From Aquimarina atlantica (lineage in GTDB: Bacteria > Bacteroidota > Bacteroidia > Flavobacteriales > Flavobacteriaceae): a DNA stretch of 37,500 nt. Shown here piece after piece: positions 1-9,242 of this stretch. Where the stretch lies: NCBI RefSeq assembly GCF_000626715.1, contig NZ_AQRA01000018.1, positions 1 through 37,500 of the forward strand. The letters are read 5' to 3'. A program made the position numbers and the translations under genes. Positions within the stretch are counted from its first letter, which is position 1. Every line of letters starts with the position of its first letter. The notes under the pieces are model-generated. The model saw nothing but the letters and a program-made list of their open reading frames with translations. It searched no databases and was not told where the DNA came from.

Positions 1-37
1 TTGCCTGCCAATATATTGGCAGGCAATTTAGTTTTTA
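1..37 (+). terminator. Intrinsic terminator of a gene upstream of the window
   Basis: Bases 1-26 form a perfect palindrome (arms TTGCCTGCCAA and TTGGCAGGCAA around a short AT loop), followed by a T-rich stretch TTTAGTTTTTA. This is the form of a rho-independent terminator. The gene it serves lies outside the window, and its strand is inferred from the T-tract. The next gene starts over 200 bases downstream. Confidence 0.7.
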
Positions 38-256
38 CACTTCTTTAATAACTATTTCATGATCTGCTTATTCTTCAAAATAAAATAGATGACTTTTGCT
101 ATCATAGATGTTATTGATAGAGATTGTTAGAATCCTAAAAAGATGTTTTTAAACATGTTAGAATTGTAATTTTTATGAATTTAGACCGACTATAAGTATT
201 AATAAGGTATTAAAACGTATTATACCATATTGATCATAATTATCCTGAGAATAATT

Positions 257-1768
257 ATGCGGCTAACTCAGAAAATACAAACATCAGTTCTAGTATGGAT
301 TGTCCTTGTTTTGCTTATTTCTTCAAACATGTATTGTTATGCAGAAGAAATAAATATAAAATATAAGGACACTAGTGAATACAGCCCTTTATTTTCTATT
401 CATAAATATAAACTAAAGCCATATAAATTAAACTCCCGAGAAGTACTAAAAGAAAAAAATGTTGATTCGATAGCTTTATTTAAGGAATTAGCATTTTCTT
501 ACGCCAAAGCTAATAAGGCAAAATTAGCTTGCCGATATATAGAAAAGTACATACAAGTAAGTTTGGACGTTTCTTTTGTAAAGCATAGTAATTTTGATTC
601 AATTCATGATTCAGATCCTTATATTAAATTAGTAGATAAATACCATCAAAAATTTGATTTTTGGTGGTTGTTTTGTTTATATGTTGGATTTGTAGGTGTA
701 TTTATTTCAATAGTATTAAATTTTAGGAGATGCGCAGATAAAATAGCTAATCTCTTAATGAGTGTTTTTTTATTTCAACACTCAGTTTTTATAATTAATA
801 TTAGCCTATTACCTACAAATTATGAGTTTTATTTTCCGCATTCATTATACCTATCAACACTATTTTCATTTTTGTATGGGCCACTTATTTATTTTTACTT
901 TAAAAGAGTAGTTCTAAAATATAGGTTTAGACCTGTAGATTTGTTGCATCTGGTTCCTACACTATTCCTTCTTCTTTTATTATTGCCAGTATATAATTTG
1001 TCTGGAGAAGAGAAATTGTGGGTAATGCTAAATGATAAACGCCCGTATATAACCTTAATATCAGATTCTAAGCTTTTGTCATTATTGATATATATGATCT
1101 TAGTGATAAGAATATATATAAAATCGGTTAAGAGTAATATAGCGATACCAAAAATGCAATATCGCTGGCACAGGAATATTATTATTTTATGTTCGCTACA
1201 TATAATATCATATGTTTTTTATGATATCCTGATGATAAGACGTGTTGCTGATGATTTTCCTATTAATTTTCAAATTCTGTCAATTGCATTATTGATCTTA
1301 TACATTAGCTATACTGCATTTGTAGAACCAGGTGTATTTAGTGGATTAAAAATGATCAAAAATGAAATGCAGAAAGGGTTAAATAATGGATTGAAGAAAT
1401 ATAAAAAATCGGGTCTCACAGAACAACTCTCTCTAGAATTAAAAGAAAAGCTACTAGAATTATTAGAAAAAGATGAAATATATCGAAGAAATGATATAAA
1501 TCTTCAAAAGCTTTCAGAATTACTTAATACTTCAAGACATAATACTTCTCAAATTATAAATGAACACTTCAATCTTAACTTTTTTGAATTGATTAATATG
1601 TATAGAATTGAAGAAGCAAAAAAAATATTAAAAGATAAACAATATCAATATGAGAATTTCAATATTATTGATGTGGCTTATGAGGTAGGTTTTAATAACA
1701 AAGTGACTTTCAATAAGTCATTCAAAAAATACAATCGAATTACACCATCAGAATACGTTAAATCCTAA
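257..1768 (+). CDS. Membrane-bound AraC-family transcriptional regulator
   Basis: Likely a membrane-anchored DNA-binding regulator of about 503 residues. It begins with a signal-like hydrophobic segment (MRLTQK, then a run of V, L and I ending near CYAEE). A short soluble helical region follows, then about seven hydrophobic segments between codons 135 and 355. The C-terminal ~105 residues form an AraC/HTH_18 domain with the typical second-helix signature (DVAYEVGFNN, then FNKSFKKY and TPSEYVKS). I chose the ATG at 257; the frame extends to a TTG at 230, which would add nine hydrophobic residues and is less likely. It lies 260 bases upstream of a SusC/SusD pair on the same strand, so control of that pair is a reasonable inference. 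The signal sensed is unknown. Family call is firm; target is inferred. Confidence 0.85.
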   Translation: MRLTQKIQTSVLVWIVLVLLISSNMYCYAEEINIKYKDTSEYSPLFSIHKYKLKPYKLNSREVLKEKNVDSIALFKELAFSYAKANKAKLACRYIEKYIQVSLDVSFVKHSNFDSIHDSDPYIKLVDKYHQKFDFWWLFCLYVGFVGVFISIVLNFRRCADKIANLLMSVFLFQHSVFIINISLLPTNYEFYFPHSLYLSTLFSFLYGPLIYFYFKRVVLKYRFRPVDLLHLVPTLFLLLLLLPVYNLSGEEKLWVMLNDKRPYITLISDSKLLSLLIYMILVIRIYIKSVKSNIAIPKMQYRWHRNIIILCSLHIISYVFYDILMIRRVADDFPINFQILSIALLILYISYTAFVEPGVFSGLKMIKNEMQKGLNNGLKKYKKSGLTEQLSLELKEKLLELLEKDEIYRRNDINLQKLSELLNTSRHNTSQIINEHFNLNFFELINMYRIEEAKKILKDKQYQYENFNIIDVAYEVGFNNKVTFNKSFKKYNRITPSEYVKS

Positions 1769-1810
1769 AGGTAAAGGGCTCTGTCTACGGGTAAACTTTC
1801 TTCGGAAAAG

Positions 1811-1840
1811 GGTAAAGGCTTATAGGGGTTACCTTTTTTT
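1811..1840 (+). terminator. Weak candidate terminator after the AraC-type gene
   Basis: A short GGTAA / TTACC stem (1811-1815 with 1829-1833) is followed directly by seven T residues. The stem is only 5 bp with a large loop, so this is a weak call. The surrounding 1770-1835 also holds three GGTAAA-containing direct repeats. Confidence 0.3.
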
Positions 1841-1910
1841 ATACCTGTAAAATGTTTCTTTGGGCTATAATCATAAATAGGAGGGATGAATGTATTATTT
1901 CCATTTAAAC

Positions 1911-1939
1911 TTTGTTCAAGTTTTGTGAAAGTAAATTTG
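1911..1939 (+). promoter_or_regulatory. Candidate promoter of the susCD pair
   Basis: A Bacteroidota-type -7 element TAAATTTG (matching TAnnTTTG) lies at 1932-1939, with TTTG at 1911-1914 as a possible -33 element, 17 bases apart. It would give a leader of about 85 bases before the ATG at 2029. Based on consensus match only. Confidence 0.4.
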
Positions 1940-2028
1940 AGTTAGCCATCAAAATATTCTAATCCTTCCTTTTATGGTTATATCTAATAACTATGTTAAG
2001 TATTAATTTTTTGAAAACTTTTTTATCT

Positions 2029-5000
2029 ATGAAAGTACATTATTACAAGTTTCTAATGTTATTTTTCTTTGTGTGTAGTATTTCCTTTGCACAAGGAGAA
2101 AGCATATCAGGAACAGTTACAGATGATAAAGGATTACCACTTCCGGGTGTGAATGTCCTTATCAAAAATACAAATAACGGAACTCAAACCGATTTTGATG
2201 GAAATTACACAATCTCTGCTAATAGAGGTGCTGTAATTTCTTTTAGTTATGTTGGTTTTGAGACCAAAGAAGTTGTAGTTGGTCAGAATACTACAATAAA
2301 TATTCAGTTAGCTACTTCTGCTGCCGAGTTAGAAGAAGTTGTCGTTACTGCATATGGTGTTTCTAGAAGATCGAATGTAACTTCTGCGATATCAACAGTA
2401 GGTGCACAGGATTTACAAGATTTTGTACCTTCTACTAGTATTGATAATATCCTTCAAGGGCAAGCTGCTGGTGTGCAGGTTACTGCTGCAAATGGACGAC
2501 CAGGAAATACAGCATTTGTTCAAATACGTGGTGTTGGTTCGATTAATGCTAGTACAACTCCTCTTTATGTAATAGATGGAGTTCCTGTTCCTATTACAGA
2601 TAATACCTTAAATAATAATTTTAACCCATTAGGAAACTTAAACCCTAATGATATAGAATCTTTATCTATACTTAAGGATGCTGCTTCTGCTTCTAAATAC
2701 GGATCCAGAGGAGCGAATGGTGTAGTTTTGATTACGACCAAAAAAGGTAAAAAAGGAGATGCTAAAATTAAATTTATTTCTTCTTATGGTTTCGGAGAGC
2801 GTATTCCGGATTCTTTTGATTTAATGAATGCAGCTCAGAAACTAGAAATAGAGCGTCAATATGCTGCATTAGGTGTTGGTGCTGCACAAAGTTTACCTGG
2901 TGCTACAGCTACAACTCCTGAGCAACGTCAGGCGTTTATTGATCTAGACACGAATTGGGAAGACGAGCTTTTAAGAAAATCAGTTATTCAATCAAATTCA
3001 TTGTCTATATCTGGAGCAAGTGACCGTTTAAGTTACTTTTTCTCTCTTGGATATAACAAAGATACAGGTATAATTGATAGAATTAAAGGTTTTGAACGAA
3101 TCACAGCTCGTTTAAATACTACATACCAGGCAAAAGATTGGCTTAGTGTAGATGCTAATGTTTCTTTTGCTAGAAGTACTACAGGTCTTCCTAGAGATAG
3201 AAACAATGTTCAGAATCCATTTAGAGGAATGTATGATTATAATCCTTATGATCCACTTTTTTCTAGAGATACAGATGGAAGTATTTTACTAGATTCTCAA
3301 GGGAATCCTGTATATAATCCAACAACTACAGGTTTTCCGATTGCTTTAGCGCTACAAACAGAGCCAGAAGACAATCGTAACTTTTTAATTTTAGGTAATG
3401 TAGGTGCAGATCTTACATTATCAGAGAAATTTTCAAATCGTTTTGCTGTTGGTTTAGTAAGTAATCGTTTTAACAGAACAAACAGATCTATTCAGGGAGG
3501 TGTATTACAAGGATTTATTGGTGATGCTAATTTCCCTGGAACTCAAACAGAAAATTTTGCCCTTGATTTTGAATATAATGTATCGAACCTATTAAGCTAT
3601 AACGATACTTTTAGTGACCTACATAATGTATCTGCTAGTTTCTTATTAGAATATAATGAAAATATCAGAACAGATTTACGAGCAGATGGTAGAGGATTCC
3701 CATCTCCAAATATTCCATATTTAGATGCTGCTGCAGAACCAACAAGAGTTGGATCAGAAGAAGATAGAAGAGTTTTATTCTCTCAGGCATTATTTGTAGA
3801 TTATGATTTTGATGGTAGATATATTGCTTCTGCTTCGGTAAGACGTGATGGATCTTCGAGATTCGGACCAGACAATAAGTATGGTACATTTGTAAGTGGA
3901 AGTTTAGCATGGAATATAGCTAAAGAAAGTTTTATGGATGATTCATTTTTTAATGATTTAAAACTTCGTGCTTCTTATGGAACAGCAGGTAACCAGAATA
4001 TTCCTGATTTCCAATTTTTACCGGTATTAGGATTTAATAATACCTATAACGGTCAGACAGCAGCTGTACCTTTAAGAGCACCAAACCCAGCTATTCAGTG
4101 GGAGTCTCAGGCCATTCTTGATATTGGTTTAGAATTTGCATTCTTAAACAATAGAATTAGTGGTGTTGTAGATTACTTTAAGAAGACTTCAAAAGATCTT
4201 CTTCTTAACAGACCTATTTCTTTTACTGTTGGAGATCAGGATAATGCTATTTTCCAGAATATTGGTGAGGTAGAAAATAGTGGTGTTGAAGTTACTTTAA
4301 ATGCTGATGTAATACGAACAGAGGATTTTCTCTTATCTGTAGGAGGGAATATTACACTGTTGGATACAAAAGTTAATAAACTAATCAACGGCCAAGATAT
4401 TGTTACAGGTACATTTGGTAATATTATTCTTAGAGAAGGGCAAGATATTAATTCTTTCTATCTAGTAGAGTATGCTGGAGTGAATCCTGCTAATGGTGCA
4501 CCACAATATATAGACCTTGATGGAAATGTTACAGAAACATACAATGATAGTTTCCAAAAAATTCAGGAAGGAAAATCTCCAATAGCTAAGTATGAAGGAG
4601 GATTCTATACTTCTGTAAAGTATAAAGGATTTGGTTTAAGAGGTGACTTTGTATACAGAGGAGGAAACTATATATTAAACAACCAACGTCAACAAGGTAT
4701 TGCAATAGGAAATATTAACAGAAACCTAAGAACAGAAGCTTTTAATTACTGGAGACAACCAGGAGATACAAATGTATTACCAAGCCCGTTATTTCAAGCT
4801 ACTGCTGATCAAGGAGGAACAACAAGATTCTTAGAGAAAGGTGATTTTATTAGATTAAGAACATTAACTCTTGATTATAACATGCCTAGAAAATTCTTAG
4901 ACGTTATCAAATTAGAATCACTTAGATTATTTGTTACTGGTCAGAATATTTGGACAATAACAGACTACAATGGTGATCCAGAAATTGGTATAGGTTCTGC

Positions 5001-5106
5001 AGAATCAGGAAATCAAGGTAATGCAGGTTTTGTTCCTGGAGAGTTTAGTTTGTTTAGTTACCCACAAACGAGATCTTACACGTTTGGAGTTGAAGTAGGA
5101 TTTTAA
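2029..5106 (+). CDS. SusC/RagA-family TonB-dependent outer-membrane receptor
   Basis: This is the outer-membrane barrel of a SusCD uptake system, which imports glycans, peptides or other large nutrients using TonB energy. From the ATG at 2029 it has 1025 residues with a signal peptide ending SISFAQ. A carboxypeptidase-regulatory-like domain follows (SGTVTDDKGLPLPGVNV, about residues 27-105), then a TonB-box-like EEVVVTAYG (102-110), and a plug with the SusC signature LYVIDGVPVP (179-188). The long barrel ends in an aromatic residue (FGVEVGF). An in-frame ATG at 1993 would add 12 residues before the signal peptide and is less likely. The susD partner follows after 15 bases. No glycoside hydrolase, protease or sulfatase lies nearby, so the substrate cannot be inferred. 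Family call is firm. Confidence 0.93.
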   Translation: MKVHYYKFLMLFFFVCSISFAQGESISGTVTDDKGLPLPGVNVLIKNTNNGTQTDFDGNYTISANRGAVISFSYVGFETKEVVVGQNTTINIQLATSAAELEEVVVTAYGVSRRSNVTSAISTVGAQDLQDFVPSTSIDNILQGQAAGVQVTAANGRPGNTAFVQIRGVGSINASTTPLYVIDGVPVPITDNTLNNNFNPLGNLNPNDIESLSILKDAASASKYGSRGANGVVLITTKKGKKGDAKIKFISSYGFGERIPDSFDLMNAAQKLEIERQYAALGVGAAQSLPGATATTPEQRQAFIDLDTNWEDELLRKSVIQSNSLSISGASDRLSYFFSLGYNKDTGIIDRIKGFERITARLNTTYQAKDWLSVDANVSFARSTTGLPRDRNNVQNPFRGMYDYNPYDPLFSRDTDGSILLDSQGNPVYNPTTTGFPIALALQTEPEDNRNFLILGNVGADLTLSEKFSNRFAVGLVSNRFNRTNRSIQGGVLQGFIGDANFPGTQTENFALDFEYNVSNLLSYNDTFSDLHNVSASFLLEYNENIRTDLRADGRGFPSPNIPYLDAAAEPTRVGSEEDRRVLFSQALFVDYDFDGRYIASASVRRDGSSRFGPDNKYGTFVSGSLAWNIAKESFMDDSFFNDLKLRASYGTAGNQNIPDFQFLPVLGFNNTYNGQTAAVPLRAPNPAIQWESQAILDIGLEFAFLNNRISGVVDYFKKTSKDLLLNRPISFTVGDQDNAIFQNIGEVENSGVEVTLNADVIRTEDFLLSVGGNITLLDTKVNKLINGQDIVTGTFGNIILREGQDINSFYLVEYAGVNPANGAPQYIDLDGNVTETYNDSFQKIQEGKSPIAKYEGGFYTSVKYKGFGLRGDFVYRGGNYILNNQRQQGIAIGNINRNLRTEAFNYWRQPGDTNVLPSPLFQATADQGGTTRFLEKGDFIRLRTLTLDYNMPRKFLDVIKLESLRLFVTGQNIWTITDYNGDPEIGIGSAESGNQGNAGFVPGEFSLFSYPQTRSYTFGVEVGF

Positions 5107-5121
5107 TTTAAAAAAAAAGAG

Positions 5122-6579
5122 ATGAACAATAAAATTTATATAGTAGTTCTTTTATTTCTATCGTTAGGGTTTTTTGCCTGTGATGATGAATTGAACGATT
5201 TGCAACCTTTTACAGAAGGTAACCCAGATACTTTCTTTAATACCCCAGCCGCTTTTCAAAATGGTGTAGATGGTGTTTACAGACAATTATGGTTGTATTA
5301 TTCAGACCCTAACTCTGGTTTACAAGGAATTCCAGATATAATTTCTGATAATGTAATACAGGCACAGACCGGTAGAAGATCTAATGATGATTACCATGAT
5401 CTTAGATATGTAGCTAGTACTCTTGGACCTATTCCATTATACTGGGGAGAGGCGTATGATGCAATTAGTGGTGCAAACCTGGTAATAGGGCAAATTGATA
5501 ATCTTAATGAAGGCTCTGAAAAGGATAATATTCTTGGACAAGCATTAGCGGCAAGAGCATGGGCACATTTTGATTTGGCAAGACTTTATGGTAAAATCCC
5601 AACGCAGAGTAGTGATGCTAATGGTTCATTAGGTGCTATATACCTTAAAGTAGAAGATGGTGATACAGGAGATCCATTTGCACAACCTGCTAGAGAAACT
5701 GTAGCATCAAATTATACCGAAATTATTGGTGATTTAGAGCGTGCAAAGACATTAATAGCTGATGATAATGGTGAAGGTAGATTAGATAAAGATGGTGTAA
5801 ATGCATTATTATCCAGAGTATATCTATATAATGGAGAATATCAAAAAGTTATCGATGCGGCTGATGCAGTTACTCCTGCATTAGCAACAGCGGCAGAACT
5901 TCCTGATGTGTATATTGATAAAACTAATGCTGGAGTTGTAATAGAGCTTTCTATTAATTCATCTTCAGAATCTAATGGTAATAATGTTGGGGTTCTTTAC
6001 AGTCAATCTTCTAGTACTGCAACTATTTCAGAATATGTATTGGATTTCGATTTCTTTAATAGTATAGATGCTAATGATGTAAGAAGAGATGTTTTACAAT
6101 TTGTAGGAACAAACCAAGGTAATGACTATAACGCAATCAAAAAGTTTTTGGGTGAAGAAGGTCAGGTTAATGGTTTAGTAGATGTAAAAGTACTGCGTTA
6201 TGCAGAGGTGCTTTTAAACAAAGCTGAAGCGCAATTTGAGCTAGGACAAGAAACTCAGGCATTAGCTACTTTAGATCTGTTAAGAAATGAGCGTTTTACT
6301 TCTTTTACGGGAGGAGAAACAGGTGCGGCTCTTGAAGATGCAATCCAATTTAACAGAAGAGTTGAATTAGCTTGTGAAGGTCATAGATTTTTTGATCTAA
6401 AGAGAAGAGGAGAAACTATGTCAAGAAATGCAACTAGAGGTGATATTATTGATGGTACAGGAACTGCTCCTGAAGCTCCAACTCTTGCAGCAGGAGATTT
6501 CAGATTCCAGTTCCCTATTCCAATAGCAGAGATTAATGCAAATCCAACTATAGCTGGACAACAAAATCCAGGGTATTAA
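5122..6579 (+). CDS. SusD/RagB-family nutrient-binding lipoprotein
   Basis: This is the surface lipoprotein that captures substrate and acts as a lid on the SusC barrel. It has 485 residues. The N-terminus is a lipoprotein signal with the lipidation cysteine at residue 20 (LGFFAC), followed by acidic DDELND, in keeping with surface-exported Bacteroidota lipoproteins. Alpha-helical TPR-like stretches are visible (ALAARAWAHFDLARLYGK; VLRYAEVLLNKAEAQFELG). The SusD C-terminal signature RRVELACEGHRFFDLKRRGE is present, and the end (FPIPIAEINANP) is typical of the family. The start follows A-rich AAAAAAAAGAG, usual for this phylum. It is co-transcribed with the upstream susC-like gene and is the last gene before a strong terminator. 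Substrate unknown. Confidence 0.93.
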   Translation: MNNKIYIVVLLFLSLGFFACDDELNDLQPFTEGNPDTFFNTPAAFQNGVDGVYRQLWLYYSDPNSGLQGIPDIISDNVIQAQTGRRSNDDYHDLRYVASTLGPIPLYWGEAYDAISGANLVIGQIDNLNEGSEKDNILGQALAARAWAHFDLARLYGKIPTQSSDANGSLGAIYLKVEDGDTGDPFAQPARETVASNYTEIIGDLERAKTLIADDNGEGRLDKDGVNALLSRVYLYNGEYQKVIDAADAVTPALATAAELPDVYIDKTNAGVVIELSINSSSESNGNNVGVLYSQSSSTATISEYVLDFDFFNSIDANDVRRDVLQFVGTNQGNDYNAIKKFLGEEGQVNGLVDVKVLRYAEVLLNKAEAQFELGQETQALATLDLLRNERFTSFTGGETGAALEDAIQFNRRVELACEGHRFFDLKRRGETMSRNATRGDIIDGTGTAPEAPTLAAGDFRFQFPIPIAEINANPTIAGQQNPGY

Positions 6580-6918
6580 TTGGATATACACTGTTTGTTA
6601 TATAAACAAAATTACCCGTCAACTTATAAGTTGGCGGGTAATTTATTTTTTATCCTACCTGTTTAATTTTTTTAGCGTAATCTAACGACGTTTTATATTA
6701 TCTACAAAAAGTTAGGTGCATTTCTCTCCTTTTATATCACCACAACTAATATGTACAGCAGGATTATTTATGTTATCTAGAAACAATTTGTTACTTTTTT
6801 TTATACATAAAAAAGAGAGAAAAAACTTCAGACATGATAAGAATGCATGTTTTTCTGTGTCCTCAGAATCAGAATAACTATATCTTCTAAAATTACAGAA
6901 TATCTTGATGATATATGA
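6580..6918. other. Intergenic region between convergent genes
   Basis: This 339-base gap separates the end of the susCD operon from the end of the DUF349 gene, which runs the other way. It holds the 6611-6652 terminator. The remainder is AT-rich; I see no ORF, tRNA or strong hairpin for the minus-strand gene. Confidence 0.6.
6611..6652 (+). terminator. Terminator of the susCD operon
   Basis: A 13-bp stem, ATTACCCGTCAAC with GTTGGCGGGTAAT (one G-T pair), encloses a 6-base loop and is followed by TTATTTTTTAT. It sits 31 bases after the susD-like stop codon. Confidence 0.88.
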
Positions 6919-9102
6919 TCAAAGTTGCTTGATCTTGTTTAGTTTAGCTTTCCAAACATCTAGGCTTTCTTTATGTTTTTCGATATTCTTTCGTACATCT
7001 CTTACCATTGGGTTATCATCTTTGGCGTGTTTAAAGAACTGAAGATTGTTTTCTAATTGACGAATTTCACCATTAACTTCATCAATTTTTTTACGAATAA
7101 AGCTCTGCTCGTTTCTAAGAGCTCGATCATCACTCTGGCCGGATAAAGTATTTAATTTATTTTCGTATTTAATCAATTCTGTTTCTTTACGACCCAAATT
7201 AAGTTGTTGAAAGAAACCATCCAGAATTTTATTATAGTCGGCTTCTATATTTTTCTTTTTATATGGTACTCTACCCAAAGTTTTCCAGGTAGCAATGTTT
7301 TCTTTTATGGTTTTAAGATCGGCTTCAGTATCTCCAGAAAGCTCTAGTTTTTTAAGAGCTTCGATATGTTCCTGTTTCTTTTCTAAAGAAACGAGCTCTT
7401 CTTTATTAGCTTCATTTCTCTCTGCATGAAGTCTATCAAAATAAAAATTACATGCATCTTTAAACCTTTTCCAGATTCTATCACTATCTTTTCGAGGTAC
7501 ATGACCAATTTTTTTCCAATCAGATTGAATCTTTTTCATAAGTGGAGTAATAGCAGTAAAGTCATCACTATCCTTATTGTCTTCTGCAATCTGAATCAGT
7601 TCCATTTTTTTATTTAGATTATCAAACTGATCTTTTTTAAGGCCTTTATAAAATGCATTTTTATTACGATTAAAATCTCTTACAGCAGTTTTAAACTCGC
7701 TCCAGGTTTGCTCATTTAAACTAGAAGGTACTTTTCCTGCTTTAAAAAATTGATCTCTTAAGTCCTCAATTTCTTTTATTTTTTGTTGCCAACCATTATG
7801 ATTTTTAGGATGATCCTGGCTAACTTCAATAATTTTTGCAATGATTTCCCTTTTAACCTCTAGGTTTTGCTCATAGATTTTATCCTGATCCTTAAAATAT
7901 CTTTGGCGATTTTCATGAATTTGCTTTGTTAATGCACTAAATTTTTCCCAGATAGGTTCTCTATATTCTTTTCCAACAGGTCCTAAATCTTCTTTCCACA
8001 TTTTATGAAGCAGCTGCAATTCTCTAAAAGCTCTATTAACATCGGTTTCCTGTGCTAACTCTGTGGCACGCTCAATAATCTTAAGCTTTTGCTCAAGGTT
8101 ATGTTTAAAATCAAGATCTCTGAATTCTCTGTTTAAATGTAGGAAATCATAAAAATTCTCAGTATGATGATGATAGGTGTTCCATACCGTATTGTATTTA
8201 TCCCTTGGTATAGGACCTGCATTACGCCATCTCTCCTGAATACTTTTAAAATGATTGTATGTTGTATTAATATTTTCGTCTACATTAAGTAAACCTTTTA
8301 ATTCATCAATTAACTCTAATCTTCTTTTTAGATTTTCCTGCAAATCTTTTTTAAGATTTTGATAATATGAATTTCGTTTTTCTTTATAATCAAAATAGAC
8401 AGAATTAAATTCTTTTTTTATTGGTGTAGAATAGTAGAAATCTATAATATCACCACCATCAGCTAAGAATTCTTCTTTTTTTTGTTCTACTTCTTCATTA
8501 AACTTTTCATTAAACTCGCTTTTGATTTCCTCTACATGTTCTCTAATTGCCTGAATTTTTTCATTTTTGACCAATTCTCGTAATTCTTTGACCAATTCTT
8601 CCTTGTTCATGGCATGATAATCCTTCTTCTCGATATTGTGACGCTCTATCGTGCTCTCATCCTCACTATGCTCGGCAACTGCTTCATTCATTTGATCTTG
8701 AATTTGATCTTCACCAGCAGTAGTTTTAGACTTTGATTCTTCTTTTTGTGCAGTAGTTGGGGCATTATTCTCGTCTACAGATGGTGTTGTGTTATTTTCT
8801 GAAATAACTTCATCTGGAGTAGGCACATTTTCTTGCGCAGTATTATGAGTATCTAGTGTTCCTTCTGTAGTTGCACTACTAGTTTCAGACTCAGACTCTT
8901 CTTCTATAGCATCAGTAATCTGTGGATTAACAGATGTTTTAGATTCTTCGTTTTCAGAGTGTTCTGTGTTTTGAGTAGCTATTTCGTCAGAATCTTCTGA
9001 TTTAATAGCTTCCAGGTTTTCATTTTCTAAGTTTACATCTAAAATCTTAGTCTTATTTTCTTCATTTCCATCTGCCTTAGGCAGGTTATCACGTGTGGAC
9101 AT
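6919..9102 (-). CDS. DUF349 repeat protein with acidic N-terminal tail
   Basis: A 727-residue cytoplasmic protein of unknown function; no signal peptide or membrane segment is visible. Residues 1-165 are highly acidic and rich in E, S, T and N, so probably disordered. About five DUF349 repeats follow, at roughly 255-325, 335-405, 415-490, 495-560 and 575-640. Each has the hallmark W followed by a G-x-(V/I)-P turn, for example ERWRNAGPIPR, SDWKKIGHVPR and ATWKTLGRVP. The last ~85 residues look like a coiled coil ending in a basic tail. DUF349 proteins are common in Bacteroidota and their biochemical role is not settled. It lies 140 bases downstream of aroE on the same strand and may be transcribed from its own promoter. 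Family call is firm; no function is assigned. Confidence 0.9.
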   Translation of the reverse strand: MSTRDNLPKADGNEENKTKILDVNLENENLEAIKSEDSDEIATQNTEHSENEESKTSVNPQITDAIEEESESETSSATTEGTLDTHNTAQENVPTPDEVISENNTTPSVDENNAPTTAQKEESKSKTTAGEDQIQDQMNEAVAEHSEDESTIERHNIEKKDYHAMNKEELVKELRELVKNEKIQAIREHVEEIKSEFNEKFNEEVEQKKEEFLADGGDIIDFYYSTPIKKEFNSVYFDYKEKRNSYYQNLKKDLQENLKRRLELIDELKGLLNVDENINTTYNHFKSIQERWRNAGPIPRDKYNTVWNTYHHHTENFYDFLHLNREFRDLDFKHNLEQKLKIIERATELAQETDVNRAFRELQLLHKMWKEDLGPVGKEYREPIWEKFSALTKQIHENRQRYFKDQDKIYEQNLEVKREIIAKIIEVSQDHPKNHNGWQQKIKEIEDLRDQFFKAGKVPSSLNEQTWSEFKTAVRDFNRNKNAFYKGLKKDQFDNLNKKMELIQIAEDNKDSDDFTAITPLMKKIQSDWKKIGHVPRKDSDRIWKRFKDACNFYFDRLHAERNEANKEELVSLEKKQEHIEALKKLELSGDTEADLKTIKENIATWKTLGRVPYKKKNIEADYNKILDGFFQQLNLGRKETELIKYENKLNTLSGQSDDRALRNEQSFIRKKIDEVNGEIRQLENNLQFFKHAKDDNPMVRDVRKNIEKHKESLDVWKAKLNKIKQL

Positions 9103-9168
9103 TGTGTGAGCGTTTTTGTTTGTCTGAGTTTAATAGCCTGACTAAGATACTAACATATTAGAAAAACT

Positions 9169-9176
9169 CAAAGTTA
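9169..9176 (-). promoter_or_regulatory. Candidate -7 element for the DUF349 gene
   Basis: On the minus strand the bases read TAACTTTG, matching TAnnTTTG, 66 bases before the start codon. I see no clear TTG at the expected -33 distance, so support is weak. Confidence 0.28.
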
Positions 9177-9242
9177 TTGAAAGGTTTTAAGACTACTTAA
9201 AAAGAGTTTTAGTAAGAATTTTATGACAAAATGAGCCTGAAA

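Noticed and set aside
1770..1840. Three GGTAAA-containing repeats as a regulator binding array
   Set aside because: Too short, too AT-rich and unevenly spaced; they overlap the likely terminator of the regulator gene.
3665..3910. 81-codon frame antisense to the susC-like gene
   Set aside because: Complement of a strongly coding frame; composition (many L, Q, H) is typical of antisense shadows, with no start signal.
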